Of a stretch of DNA of 64,000 bases, positions 17,109 to 26,058 are shown in pieces. The position numbers were made by a program, and so were the translations under genes. This DNA comes from Flavobacteriales bacterium (GTDB taxonomy: Bacteria > Bacteroidota > Bacteroidia > Flavobacteriales_E > Vicingaceae). The notes under the pieces are model-generated. The model did no database searches and had not been told where the DNA came from. It worked only from the letters and a program-made list of their open reading frames with translations. Every line of letters begins with the position of its first letter. Position 1 is the first letter of the stretch. The stretch is from positions 124,001 through 188,000 of the forward strand of contig JACJZB010000005.1 of NCBI GenBank assembly GCA_020635815.1, read 5' to 3'.

Positions 17109-18536
17109 TTATTTTATATCTTTTTTAAATACAGGGTGAAGTTTTTTGAATTCTTCATCACTCATATTTTTATATTTTTCTCCTGAAGATTTTAATATTG
17201 TTTTTACTTCATTGAATGCTAATACTGGGAAATATTTTAGAAACAATAAGTAAAAAACGGCAAAGATTCCAATTGTTCCAATGTAAACCCCTAAATCTAC
17301 CCATGTAGGAAAGAACATTCTCCATGTAGAAGGTAAGTAATCTCTACTCAAACATGTTACAATAATATCAAAACGTTCAAACCACATTCCTATATTAATA
17401 ATAATAGAAAGAACAAAAGTCCAAATTAGATTAACTCTTAGCTTTTTAATCCACAATGTAGCTGGTGCGATGAAGTTACAGAAAATTAAAGACCAAAATG
17501 CCCAAGCATAAGGTCCTGTTGCAGCACCTGCTGACATATAAACATAACTTTCATATTGAACCCCTGTGTACCAGCCGATAAAAAATTCAGTAGCGTAGGC
17601 AACACCAACTATACCTCCTGTAACAATAATAACGATATTCATGTATTCGATATGTTTTACAGTAATGATATATTCTAGTCGCATTGCTTTTCTTGCAATT
17701 AACATTAATGTTTGTACCATTGCAAATCCAGAGAATACAGCTCCAGCAACAAAGTAAGGAGGGAAAATAGTACTATGCCACCCCGGAACGATTGATGTTG
17801 CAAAATCCATAGATACAATGGAGTGTACAGAGAATACTAATGGTGTTGCTAAACCGGCTAAAACTAATGAAACCTCTTCAAAACGTTGCCATTCTTTTGC
17901 TTTTCCTGACCATCCAAAGCTCAACAACGCATACATTAATTTTGGCACTGGTTTTTTAGCTCTATCTCTAATGGTAGCAAAATCAGGAATTAATCCTATA
18001 TACCAAAATACTAATGATACAGATAAATATGTACTAATAGCAAATACATCCCATAAAAGAGGTGAGTTAAAGTTTACCCATAATGAACCGAATTGATTTG
18101 GTAATGGTAATACCCAGTATGCCATCCATATCCTACCCATATGTATCATTGGAAAAAGACCAGCCATAAATACGGCAAAAATTGTCATAGCCTCTGCTGG
18201 TCTATTAATTGCCATTCTCCATTTTTGGCGAAATAATAATAATACTGCGGAAATTAATGTTCCTGCATGTCCAATTCCAACCCACCATACAAAGTTAGTA
18301 ATATCCCATGCCCATCCCATGGTGTTATTCAAACCCCATGTTCCAATTCCTGTTCCTAGTAGGTATAAAATACTACCAACTCCCCATAAGGCTACTATCG
18401 TAGCTATGGTCATTAATATTTTCCATAACTTTGTAGGTTTATGTTCTATCGAGTGCAGAACATCATCAGTTATCTTGCTATAAGTAACGTCGTCCCCTAA
18501 AATCAGTGGTTCTCTTATTGCGGCTTCTTTATGCAT
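17109..18536 (-). CDS. actC: Alternative complex III subunit ActC (NrfD/PsrC family)
   Basis: A 475-residue membrane protein with about ten helices, the main quinol-binding subunit of ACIII. The NrfD signature is clear: FVWWVGIGHAGTLISAVLLL, NRPAEAMTIFAVFMAGLFP, and MFFPTWVDLGVYIGTIG. It sits in the standard operon position between actB and actD. The 42-bp spacer to actB holds no gene. Confidence 0.96.
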   Translation of the reverse strand: MHKEAAIREPLILGDDVTYSKITDDVLHSIEHKPTKLWKILMTIATIVALWGVGSILYLLGTGIGTWGLNNTMGWAWDITNFVWWVGIGHAGTLISAVLLLFRQKWRMAINRPAEAMTIFAVFMAGLFPMIHMGRIWMAYWVLPLPNQFGSLWVNFNSPLLWDVFAISTYLSVSLVFWYIGLIPDFATIRDRAKKPVPKLMYALLSFGWSGKAKEWQRFEEVSLVLAGLATPLVFSVHSIVSMDFATSIVPGWHSTIFPPYFVAGAVFSGFAMVQTLMLIARKAMRLEYIITVKHIEYMNIVIIVTGGIVGVAYATEFFIGWYTGVQYESYVYMSAGAATGPYAWAFWSLIFCNFIAPATLWIKKLRVNLIWTFVLSIIINIGMWFERFDIIVTCLSRDYLPSTWRMFFPTWVDLGVYIGTIGIFAVFYLLFLKYFPVLAFNEVKTILKSSGEKYKNMSDEEFKKLHPVFKKDIK

Positions 18537-18578
18537 TATATTTTATTTAATGTTCAAAGTTTAGAAAACAGAATCATT

Positions 18579-21500
18579 TTATGAATGATGATTTTTACTT
18601 TCTACTTTACTACTTTTTAAGTTTCTTACTTTAGTTTGATAATAAATATTAGGCTCTTGACCTTTTTCTTCTATTACTCTATATGACCTATCATTGTCCA
18701 TTCCTGTTCTTACTAAACTTTCTTTATCATTTAAATCTCCAAAAGTTATGGCATTGGTAGGACAAGCAGTAGAGCAGGCAGTTTGAATTGATCCATCAAC
18801 GACTTTCGTTCCTGCTTTTTTAGCCTCTAGTTTACCTGCTTGAATTTGTTGTACACACATACTACATTTTTCCATTACTCCTCTAGCTCGAACTACGACA
18901 TCAGGATTTAACACTAAACGTCCTAGGTCATCTTGCGAAGGATTAATATCTGTAAATTTCTTGTATCCAGTATAATTGTACCAGTTGAATCTTCTTACTT
19001 TATATGCACAGTTGTTTGCACAATATCTTGTTCCTATACAACGGTTGTATGCCATCATATTTAAACCTTCATTACTGTGTGTTGTTGCTGCAACTGGACA
19101 AACAGTTTCACACCCTGCATGATTACAATGCTGACACATCATTGGTTGATGAACAACCATAGGATTATCAGCTGGAGTTTCCATCTCTTGATATGAGAAA
19201 GTAGTTCCTTTTCCTGTTGCCTCTTTAGTTTTATCTAATGTTCCAGCAATATCTCCCGCATCTTGATAATTACTAGCGTAGTATCTATCAATTCTCATCC
19301 AGTGCATTATTCTTGCTCTTCTTACTTCATCTTTCCCTATAACTGGAATATTGTTTTCGGCAATACAAGATGTAACACAAGCACTACAACCAATACAAGT
19401 GTTTAAATCAATAGACATTCCCCATCTGTGTCCAATATTTTCAACTGGTTGATCTTTCTCCCAAATATTAAATTCTTTAGTAAGCTTCTCAACTGTCTCG
19501 CCATTTTCATGGGCTAATAAAGTATGTGCTGGGTTATAATCTTCTTTTTTTCCATTTTTAAAAACATCAAAAGTAGTTTCTCTAATAATAGAGTCTCTTC
19601 CCATGATAGTTTGGTGTACTTGTGTACATGCTATTTTATATGGTTGATCTGTTTCAACATTTGCTAATGTTGCTACTCCATAATAAGAAATTCCTTTTTC
19701 AGTAGAAGCTACTAATGGATATGCATTTTTACCTACAATTTCTTTTTGATTACCTACCTTTTTACCATATCCTAAAGCTAAACCAATAGTCCCTTTAGCC
19801 TGCCCTGGCTGAGGCACAACTGGCAAGTTTTCTACTGTTTGTCCATTAACGGTTACATTTACAACATTCATAGCTTCTTCTTGACCTAATCTTGTATTAT
19901 AACCTTTAGCTTCCATCTCTACAGGATGCATAGTTACATAGTTGTCCCAAGTAACTTTAGTTATTGGGTCTGGCATTTCTTGTAACCAAGGATTATCAGC
20001 TCCAACACCATCACCAATACCAGTATTTTGAGTCAATTCAATCTCTAAATCTCCACCTTTAACTGTCTTAATCTCATTATAAGCAGCAGAAACATTTCCA
20101 TTAAATGGAATAACCTCAATAGATTCAATAGGAAACTCTACCACTCCATCATGTAGTATTTTATTCCAAAAATCAGCAAAGAATAGTTGAGAAGACTGTT
20201 TTGTGAAAATATTTTTTTCCCAATAAGTTCTTAAATAATCATAATAAGAGGTTGTATTCCCTGCCCATGTTAAGAAACTTTCTTGTGCTTGACGTGTGTT
20301 GAATAGTTTTGAGATTGTAGGTTGTCCTAAAGAGTAATATCCATTAACAGGATTTGCATCATTCCAAGATTCTAACGCATGATTATCAGGACAAACAAAT
20401 TTACAAGCAGAAGCTGTATCATTTAGTTTTGTTGCAAATGAAACTGTTAATTTAACTTTAGCTAATGCTGATTTAAAAGTATCTCCTAAAGTAAATACTG
20501 GATCAACTCCATAAATAAATAAAGCATCTACTTCTCCAGCATTCATTTCTGCTATTAACGCATTTAAAGCAAAATCATCTCCTTGTTTAGTATTAGAATG
20601 GCGATTTAAATCAATCGTTTTCCCATAGTTACCCAATAAAGAGTTAATAGCATTAACAATAATTTGAACATTTTTATCATTTGAACCACAAACAACAATA
20701 GACTCACCTTTAGAAGACTTTAAGTCTTTTGCTATAGCCGAAATATAAGTGTCATATTTTGTATCAGAAGCACTAATACCCCCCCCTAGCTTACTGTATA
20801 ACTGAGCTAAAACTGCTCCATATTCTGAAGGTTTAACTGGAATTCTAACATCTGCATTCGTCCCAGATAAAGACATATTAGCCTCTATTTGATAATGTTT
20901 AGACATCCAATCATTATCAGGTTTACGTGTCTGAGCATAATCATTAACATACATTAATGAATCTAACCAATTCCCCATAAAATCAGCACCGACAGAAACT
21001 ATCGTTTTTGCTTTCTTAAAATTATAAGTTGGAATAGCTTTTTTTCCAAATGATTCTTTATTTGCATTTAAAATACCAGAGTACGAAATTGGATTGTACT
21101 GAACTAAAACTTCTTTTTGTTCAACATCTTCCTCTACTGTTTTTACTCCAGTGAAATCATTAATTATTTGTTTAGTAGCTTCGCTTATAATAGTGCTAGA
21201 TAAAACTCTAATATTTTTAGCTCCAGTCAGTTCGTTTTTAATTGTTTTATCAACAGTAGTCCAATCAGACTCTTTTCCATTAACTAAAGGAGATTTTAAT
21301 CTATTGTTGTCATACAATGACAGTACCGAAGAATTAATTCTAGCATTTACCGCACCTTTAGTTAAAGTTGAAGATGTATTTCCGCTAATAAAAATTGGAC
21401 GACCCTCTCTTGTTTTAACCAAGATTGGAGCATAATCATTACCATCATAATAAGTAGATGCATAAAAATTTGCAACTCCAGGAGTTACTTCTTCTGGTTT

Positions 21501-21746
21501 ATTTAAGTAAGGTATAGCCTTTGTTACAGGAGTTTCACAAGCTGCAAGGGATGCTGCAGCAATTCCAAAACCTAAAAACTTTAAAAAATCTCTTCTAGTT
21601 GTTGATGAGTTTTCAAGAGAATCTGCATCTCCTAGAAACTCATCTACAGGTATATCTTCAGGAAATTCATTTTTAGTTGACGCTAAAAAATTAGGGTCTT
21701 CATTTAACTGTTCTAATCCTTTCCAGTATTTCTTTGTATTAGCCAT
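18579..21746 (-). CDS. actB: Alternative complex III subunit ActB (iron-sulfur protein)
   Basis: A 1055-residue fusion: an N-terminal molybdopterin-oxidoreductase-like domain that in ACIII holds no molybdenum, followed by a ferredoxin-like domain with several Fe-S clusters. A Tat-type motif TRRDFLKFLG lies at about residues 51-60, followed by a Cys (LAACETP). Cluster ligands in the C-terminal part include CIGCSACVTSC, CQHCNHAGCETVCP, CIGTRYCANNCAY and CSMCVQQ. It carries electrons from the quinol site to the c-hemes. Gene order fits the act operon exactly. Confidence 0.96.
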   Translation of the reverse strand: MANTKKYWKGLEQLNEDPNFLASTKNEFPEDIPVDEFLGDADSLENSSTTRRDFLKFLGFGIAAASLAACETPVTKAIPYLNKPEEVTPGVANFYASTYYDGNDYAPILVKTREGRPIFISGNTSSTLTKGAVNARINSSVLSLYDNNRLKSPLVNGKESDWTTVDKTIKNELTGAKNIRVLSSTIISEATKQIINDFTGVKTVEEDVEQKEVLVQYNPISYSGILNANKESFGKKAIPTYNFKKAKTIVSVGADFMGNWLDSLMYVNDYAQTRKPDNDWMSKHYQIEANMSLSGTNADVRIPVKPSEYGAVLAQLYSKLGGGISASDTKYDTYISAIAKDLKSSKGESIVVCGSNDKNVQIIVNAINSLLGNYGKTIDLNRHSNTKQGDDFALNALIAEMNAGEVDALFIYGVDPVFTLGDTFKSALAKVKLTVSFATKLNDTASACKFVCPDNHALESWNDANPVNGYYSLGQPTISKLFNTRQAQESFLTWAGNTTSYYDYLRTYWEKNIFTKQSSQLFFADFWNKILHDGVVEFPIESIEVIPFNGNVSAAYNEIKTVKGGDLEIELTQNTGIGDGVGADNPWLQEMPDPITKVTWDNYVTMHPVEMEAKGYNTRLGQEEAMNVVNVTVNGQTVENLPVVPQPGQAKGTIGLALGYGKKVGNQKEIVGKNAYPLVASTEKGISYYGVATLANVETDQPYKIACTQVHQTIMGRDSIIRETTFDVFKNGKKEDYNPAHTLLAHENGETVEKLTKEFNIWEKDQPVENIGHRWGMSIDLNTCIGCSACVTSCIAENNIPVIGKDEVRRARIMHWMRIDRYYASNYQDAGDIAGTLDKTKEATGKGTTFSYQEMETPADNPMVVHQPMMCQHCNHAGCETVCPVAATTHSNEGLNMMAYNRCIGTRYCANNCAYKVRRFNWYNYTGYKKFTDINPSQDDLGRLVLNPDVVVRARGVMEKCSMCVQQIQAGKLEAKKAGTKVVDGSIQTACSTACPTNAITFGDLNDKESLVRTGMDNDRSYRVIEEKGQEPNIYYQTKVRNLKSSKVESKNHHS

Positions 21747-21776
21747 ATTCTATTAAAGCTTAAAATTCTTATTAAA

Positions 21777-23405
21777 TTAATAATGACATTTTGCACATTC
21801 CCATCCACCAATTTCTTCAACAGTAAGTTTATCGTCTCCTAGCCATTTTTCTTTGTACTCTTCAGTCATTCTTGAGTGCATTTCATCATAATATCCATTT
21901 CCAGCAGCAGCAACACCTGTTTCTGCATGACATTCTATACACCATTTCATTGTTAATGGCGAATATTGTTCTACAACATCCATTTCTTCAACTGGACCAT
22001 GACAAGTTTGACATTTTTGTTTTCCTACGGTAACATGTTGTTGATGACTATAAAAAACATGATCAGGAAGGTTATGTACTTTTATCCATTTTACTGGTTG
22101 TGGGTTATCTCCATATTTTTGTGTACTAGGATCATAATCCAAGGCAGCATAAATTTTCTTAACTTCAGTCTCCATTGAATACTCTTCCCCATTATACATA
22201 AATGTTTTTCCACTCGATCCATCAACAAATTTATGACAGTTCATACAAACATTTAAAGAAGGTATTCCTGATGTTTTACTATGACGAGCACTAGAGTGAC
22301 AATAGTTACAATCAATTTTATTATCCCCAGCATGCACCTTATGTGAAAACTTAATTGGCTGCTCAGGTTTATAACCAGTATGTACACCAATAACCATTGC
22401 CCCGTCCATTAACTTAACCAACCCTCCAAAAAATAGTACAATTACAATTGCAGCTACAACGCCCTTATTGTTACTTATTATTAATTTGCATGCATCCATT
22501 AATGAAACTGGACCATTAAAAGGAACTCCTTCTTTTTCCGCTGCCAACTTCGCAATTGAAACTCTTGATTTATTAAGAATAAATAATAAAATTGCTAAAA
22601 TAACAGCAATTACAATTAAGATAATCATTGTTACACTCGAATCGCCTTCTGCTTCTCCTGTAGTGGCCACCTCAGCAACTTCTTTTGCCGTACCTGCAGC
22701 TTGCGGAGGAGTTTTAATGTAAGCTAATATAGCATCAATATCATCTTCATTTACAGGTTGAGGAGGCATAGGCACTTTATTGTACTCTTCAAAAATAGCA
22801 CTTGCATCCGCATCTCCTGATGCTATTAAATCAGCAGAATTAACAATCCACTTCCCTAACCATTCACGCTCTCTTCTATCGTGTATCCCTTTCAATCCAG
22901 GACCAACCACCTTATTATCACCTATGCTATGACAAGCTGCACAATTTGCTTTAAAAAGCTTTTCTCCTTTCAACACCAACTCACTAACCTCTCCTCCAGC
23001 TACAGGCGTAGCATCTTCTTTAACTGGAGTAGTTTCTGCATTTGGATTTGCTACATAATCAAATATTTTTAAAATCTCCTCATCTGAAAGAGACTGAGGT
23101 GGCATCGGTATTTTACCATATTCTTCAAAAATAGCAATTGCGTCTGCATCTCCTGATGCTATTAAATCTGCTGAGTTTTTAGTCCAACTTAACAACCACT
23201 CTTGAGCTCTCCTATCATTCACTCCCTCTAATCCTGGCCCAACTAATCGATTAGCTCCAACACTATGACATGCTGCACAATTTGCTTTAAATAAATCTTT
23301 ACCCTCTTGAGCATACGAAGATGTTTGAGTAAAAAGAAATAAAATATACAAAAATGACATCTTAATCAAGATGGTGCCTTTTACTTTTTTTATTATCTTA
23401 TTCAT
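21777..23405 (-). CDS. actA: Alternative complex III ActA with two extra fused cytochrome c domains
   Basis: The C-terminal half is the usual pentaheme ActA (CNYCH, CMNCH, CQTCH, CIECH and CAKCH). Before it lie a signal peptide and two tandem monoheme c domains (CAACHSVGAN and CAACHSIGDN) that are near repeats of each other down to SADLIASGDADA and IFEEY, so seven heme sites in all. A membrane helix at about residues 257-276 and a second at 315-337 separate the halves. This is longer (542 residues) than the plain pentaheme form. The extra domains could replace a free cytochrome c between ACIII and the oxidase. First gene of the operon. Confidence 0.95.
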   Translation of the reverse strand: MNKIIKKVKGTILIKMSFLYILFLFTQTSSYAQEGKDLFKANCAACHSVGANRLVGPGLEGVNDRRAQEWLLSWTKNSADLIASGDADAIAIFEEYGKIPMPPQSLSDEEILKIFDYVANPNAETTPVKEDATPVAGGEVSELVLKGEKLFKANCAACHSIGDNKVVGPGLKGIHDRREREWLGKWIVNSADLIASGDADASAIFEEYNKVPMPPQPVNEDDIDAILAYIKTPPQAAGTAKEVAEVATTGEAEGDSSVTMIILIVIAVILAILLFILNKSRVSIAKLAAEKEGVPFNGPVSLMDACKLIISNNKGVVAAIVIVLFFGGLVKLMDGAMVIGVHTGYKPEQPIKFSHKVHAGDNKIDCNYCHSSARHSKTSGIPSLNVCMNCHKFVDGSSGKTFMYNGEEYSMETEVKKIYAALDYDPSTQKYGDNPQPVKWIKVHNLPDHVFYSHQQHVTVGKQKCQTCHGPVEEMDVVEQYSPLTMKWCIECHAETGVAAAGNGYYDEMHSRMTEEYKEKWLGDDKLTVEEIGGWECAKCHY

Positions 23406-23453
23406 ACTAAAATAGTTACAATAATTTTATGAAATCTGTTAATTCAACGCTGA

Positions 23454-23461
23454 CAAATTTA
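23454..23461 (-). promoter_or_regulatory. Candidate -7 element of the act operon
   Basis: TAAATTTG on the minus strand is an exact TAnnTTTG, 49 bp before the actA start. No TTTG at 19-21 bp upstream was found, so the -33 part is missing or replaced by an activator site. Confidence 0.45.
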
Positions 23462-23545
23462 TAAGAATGCTGCTTTTTTTTGTATGATTTTCAAAAAATA
23501 AATCATTTATTTCTTAATTTAGAATAATTCTAAATAAGAATGCTG
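23461..23545. repeat. Direct repeat pair upstream of actA
   Basis: ATAAGAATGCTG occurs exactly at 23461-23472 and 23534-23545, each followed after 1-2 bases by a T-run and G. The pair lies between the divergent actA and SPOR genes and brackets a perfect palindrome. Possible regulator sites; no known motif recognised. Confidence 0.5.
23517..23535. promoter_or_regulatory. Perfect 19-base palindrome, candidate operator
   Basis: ATTTAGAATAATTCTAAAT is symmetrical around a single central base. It lies in the 235-bp gap between divergent actA (minus) and the SPOR gene (plus), 56 bp upstream of the act -7 element. The symmetry suits a dimeric regulator, but chance is not excluded in such AT-rich DNA. 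Confidence 0.45.
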
Positions 23546-23585
23546 ATGTTTTTTTGGAATAAAAATTGTTTTTCTAATTTTATTC

Positions 23586-23613
23586 TTGCAATAAAAAACT
23601 AAATGTACTTTTG
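23586..23613 (+). promoter_or_regulatory. Promoter of the SPOR-domain gene
   Basis: TACTTTTG at 23606-23613 is an exact TAnnTTTG, with CTTG ending at 23588 at about 17 bp. Transcription would begin near 23620, downstream of the TTG at 23611, so the ATG at 23641 must be the start. Confidence 0.6.
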
Positions 23614-23640
23614 AATTCTATTATTTATAATAAAATTGAT

Positions 23641-24063
23641 ATGCTAAAACTAATCATCATTTTTTCATTTCTACTTTCCATCACTTTTCCTATGAAAAGT
23701 CAAACAAATTTACAGCATGATACTAGTATTAATAAAAGCAGTAAAGTAACCATTAAGAAAGACTATAGAATTGACAAGATTGTTGACACTCATAAAAAAT
23801 CTTTTAAAGAAGAAGGTTTTCGTATTCAAATATTTTCTGAGAACAAGAAACAACCAGCAAGAGATGCTAAAGCCAAATACATAAGCCTTAAGCACTCTCC
23901 TAAAGCTCATGAAGTTTATCAGCAACCATATTTTAAGATTAGAGTTGGTGATTTCAGAACTAAGCTAGAAGCATTAAAGTTTCAGAAAGAAATTTCCCCA
24001 CATTTCCCAAATTGTTTTATTGTAAAAGATGAAATTGATATTGAAGAATTACTAGAAAACTAA
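23641..24063 (+). CDS. Exported SPOR-domain protein
   Basis: 140 residues from ATG 23641: a signal peptide (KLIIIFSFLLSITFPMKSQ) then a linker and a SPOR domain (FRIQIFSENKKQPARDAKAK, YFKIRVGDFRTKLEALKF) covering roughly residues 65-140. SPOR domains bind denuded glycan strands at the septum, so a periplasmic role in cell-wall remodelling is likely. An in-frame TTG at 23611 lies inside the predicted promoter and was rejected. It is a single gene, ending at a perfect palindrome. Confidence 0.88.
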   Translation: MLKLIIIFSFLLSITFPMKSQTNLQHDTSINKSSKVTIKKDYRIDKIVDTHKKSFKEEGFRIQIFSENKKQPARDAKAKYISLKHSPKAHEVYQQPYFKIRVGDFRTKLEALKFQKEISPHFPNCFIVKDEIDIEELLEN

Positions 24064-24073
24064 ATTGATCAAA

Positions 24074-24135
24074 AAAAGTTTATATAAAAAAATAGTCCCG
24101 AATTAATTCGGGACTATTTTTTTATATAAACTTTT
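24074..24135. terminator. Perfect 62-bp palindrome, bidirectional terminator
   Basis: Both arms are 31 bases and match without mismatch or loop bases, centred at 24104/24105 on CCCGAATTAATTCGGG. Runs of T lie in both arms, so it ends transcription from the SPOR gene (plus) and the zinc-ribbon gene (minus). The length of perfect symmetry is unusual for a simple terminator. Confidence 0.85.
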
Positions 24136-24141
24136 CTAAAA

Positions 24142-24948
24142 TTAAGCTTCTGCTTTCTTTTTTCTTGTCACTCTTCTTTTTGGTTTTTCTTCTACTACTT
24201 CTTCAACATAATTAGGGTCAAATGCAGAATCAACTAATATTCTCCCACAATGTTCACAAACTAATATTTTTTTGTGCATTTTAATATCTAATTGACGTTG
24301 TGGTGGTATTTTATTAAAACAACCTCCACAAGAGTCTCTTTGAATTGTAACAACTGCTAATCCATTTCTTGCATTAGATCTAATTCTAGAATATGCAGTC
24401 AGCAATCTATCTTCAATCACTTTAGCCGCTTTTTCAGATTTCTTCAACAACCCTTCTTCATCAGATTGAGTTTCTGAAGTAATTTCATCCAACTCTCCTT
24501 TTTTATTTTCTAAATCAAGTTTTCTACCATCTAAATATTCTTTAGATTCGGCTACTTTTTCTTGTTTTGCAGATAACTGAAAACCACCTTCTCTAATTTT
24601 TTTCTCAGCTAATTCTATTTCAAGTCTTTGAAATTCTATTTCTTTAGTAATTGCATCAAACTCACGATTATTTCTAACTTTGTTTTGTTGCTCTTCATAT
24701 TTCTTAATCAAATTATTAGCATCAGTAATACCATTTTTCTGATTAGAAATTTCTGTCTCTAAATCTTCAATTTCTTGATTTAAATTTCCAAGTCTAATTT
24801 CAAGCCCTGCAATTTCATCTTCTAAATCTTGCACTTCTAAAGGAAGTTCTCCTCTAATTGTACGTATTTTATCAATCGTAGAATCAATCATTTGCAATTC
24901 GTACAATGCTTTCAATCTCTCTTCTACTGTAGCTTCTTTTTTAGCCAT
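24142..24948 (-). CDS. Coiled-coil protein with C-terminal C4 zinc ribbon
   Basis: A 268-residue protein. Residues ~10-180 form a long coiled coil rich in Glu, Lys and Leu heptads; the C-terminal part carries CGGCFNKIPPQRQ and CEHCGRILVD, a four-cysteine zinc ribbon, then a basic tail KPKRRVTRKKKAEA. This is the widespread C4-type zinc-ribbon (DUF164-like) family, function not settled; nucleic-acid binding is usually assumed. Its start is one base from the Nif3-like stop, so both are translated from one message. Confidence 0.9.
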   Translation of the reverse strand: MAKKEATVEERLKALYELQMIDSTIDKIRTIRGELPLEVQDLEDEIAGLEIRLGNLNQEIEDLETEISNQKNGITDANNLIKKYEEQQNKVRNNREFDAITKEIEFQRLEIELAEKKIREGGFQLSAKQEKVAESKEYLDGRKLDLENKKGELDEITSETQSDEEGLLKKSEKAAKVIEDRLLTAYSRIRSNARNGLAVVTIQRDSCGGCFNKIPPQRQLDIKMHKKILVCEHCGRILVDSAFDPNYVEEVVEEKPKRRVTRKKKAEA

Positions 24949-24949
24949 A

Positions 24950-26044
24950 TTAAAGGTAATTAATTGGGTTTGTATTTATTTCAGATAAACGAACGGCAAA
25001 ATTAGTAATTTTTTTTGTAAGTATATCATAAATTAATTCTTTCGTAAATTGCTCACTTTCATAATGCCCTATATCAGCAATTATTATTTTATTTTCTGCA
25101 TCAAAAAACTGGTGGTATTTAAAGTCTCCTGTTATAAAAACATCGGCACTAGCCCTTATGGCATCAGACAATAAGAAGCTTCCCGCCCCTCCACACAATG
25201 CCACTTTTTTTACTTTTTTATTTAATAGGTTTGTATATCTGATACAATCTGTTTTTAAATCTGTTTTTAGGTTTTCTAAAAAAGGTATTTCGTCAATTTC
25301 ATCTTCTAATTCTCCAACTAACCCACTCCCCACATTTTCTAATCGGTTTTCTATCCTAAATATATCATAAGCCACCTCTTCATAGGGATGAGTATCTATC
25401 ATAGCTGACAACACTTTGCTTAATAAATGCGACTGAACTATCATTTCAACCCGGACTTCTTTCTCCGTATGAAGTTCATTCTTAGTTCCTACAAATGGTT
25501 TCGCAGTTCCTTCCGGTTTAAATGTTCCTTCTCCTATTGAATTAAAACTACATTCTTTGTAATCTCCAATTGTTCCAGCTCCAGCTCCAAACATTGCATT
25601 TTTCACTTGTTTAAAATGAGTAATAGGACAAAAAACAACCAATTTATTCAATAGCTCTTTTTTAGGAACTAATGGTTTACAATTCTTCAACCCTAGTTTT
25701 TCGGCTATTTTATAATTAACGCCATTATATGCATTATCTAAATTTGTGTGAGCCGCATAAATAGCAACATCATTTTTTATTGCTTTCAGAATTGTTTTTT
25801 CTATGTAGTTACTTCCGTTTAACCGTTTTAGTCCAGAAAATAAAATAGGGTGATGAGCTATAATTAAATTACAATTATTGGCAATTGCTTCATCTACAAT
25901 CTCCTCAGTACTATCTAAACAGATTAAAACTCCTGTAACTTTACCGTTATATTTTCCAACAATTAAACCCGAGTTATCATAACTCTCTTGATAGGAAAGG
26001 GGAGCTATTTCTTCTATTATTTGAATTACTTCACTTATTTTCAT
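24950..26044 (-). CDS. Nif3-like dinuclear metal-centre protein
   Basis: 364 residues with the Nif3/YbgI signature: SYDNSGLIVGK at the start, the metal ligands in IAHHPILFSGLKRL, AAHTNLDNA and the C-terminal GDFKYHQFFDAE and ADIGHYESEQ. An inserted middle domain (about residues 130-235) makes this the longer, YqfO-like form. Sometimes annotated as type 2 GTP cyclohydrolase I, but the activity in this family is not established. It is cotranscribed with the zinc-ribbon gene, a pairing common in Bacteroidota. Confidence 0.93.
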   Translation of the reverse strand: MKISEVIQIIEEIAPLSYQESYDNSGLIVGKYNGKVTGVLICLDSTEEIVDEAIANNCNLIIAHHPILFSGLKRLNGSNYIEKTILKAIKNDVAIYAAHTNLDNAYNGVNYKIAEKLGLKNCKPLVPKKELLNKLVVFCPITHFKQVKNAMFGAGAGTIGDYKECSFNSIGEGTFKPEGTAKPFVGTKNELHTEKEVRVEMIVQSHLLSKVLSAMIDTHPYEEVAYDIFRIENRLENVGSGLVGELEDEIDEIPFLENLKTDLKTDCIRYTNLLNKKVKKVALCGGAGSFLLSDAIRASADVFITGDFKYHQFFDAENKIIIADIGHYESEQFTKELIYDILTKKITNFAVRLSEINTNPINYL

Positions 26045-26058
26045 CGCTTCCTTTGTAA

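Noticed and set aside
23611..23640. TTG start for the SPOR gene, ten codons upstream
   Set aside because: It lies within the -7 element of the predicted promoter, and the ATG at 23641 begins a normal signal peptide.
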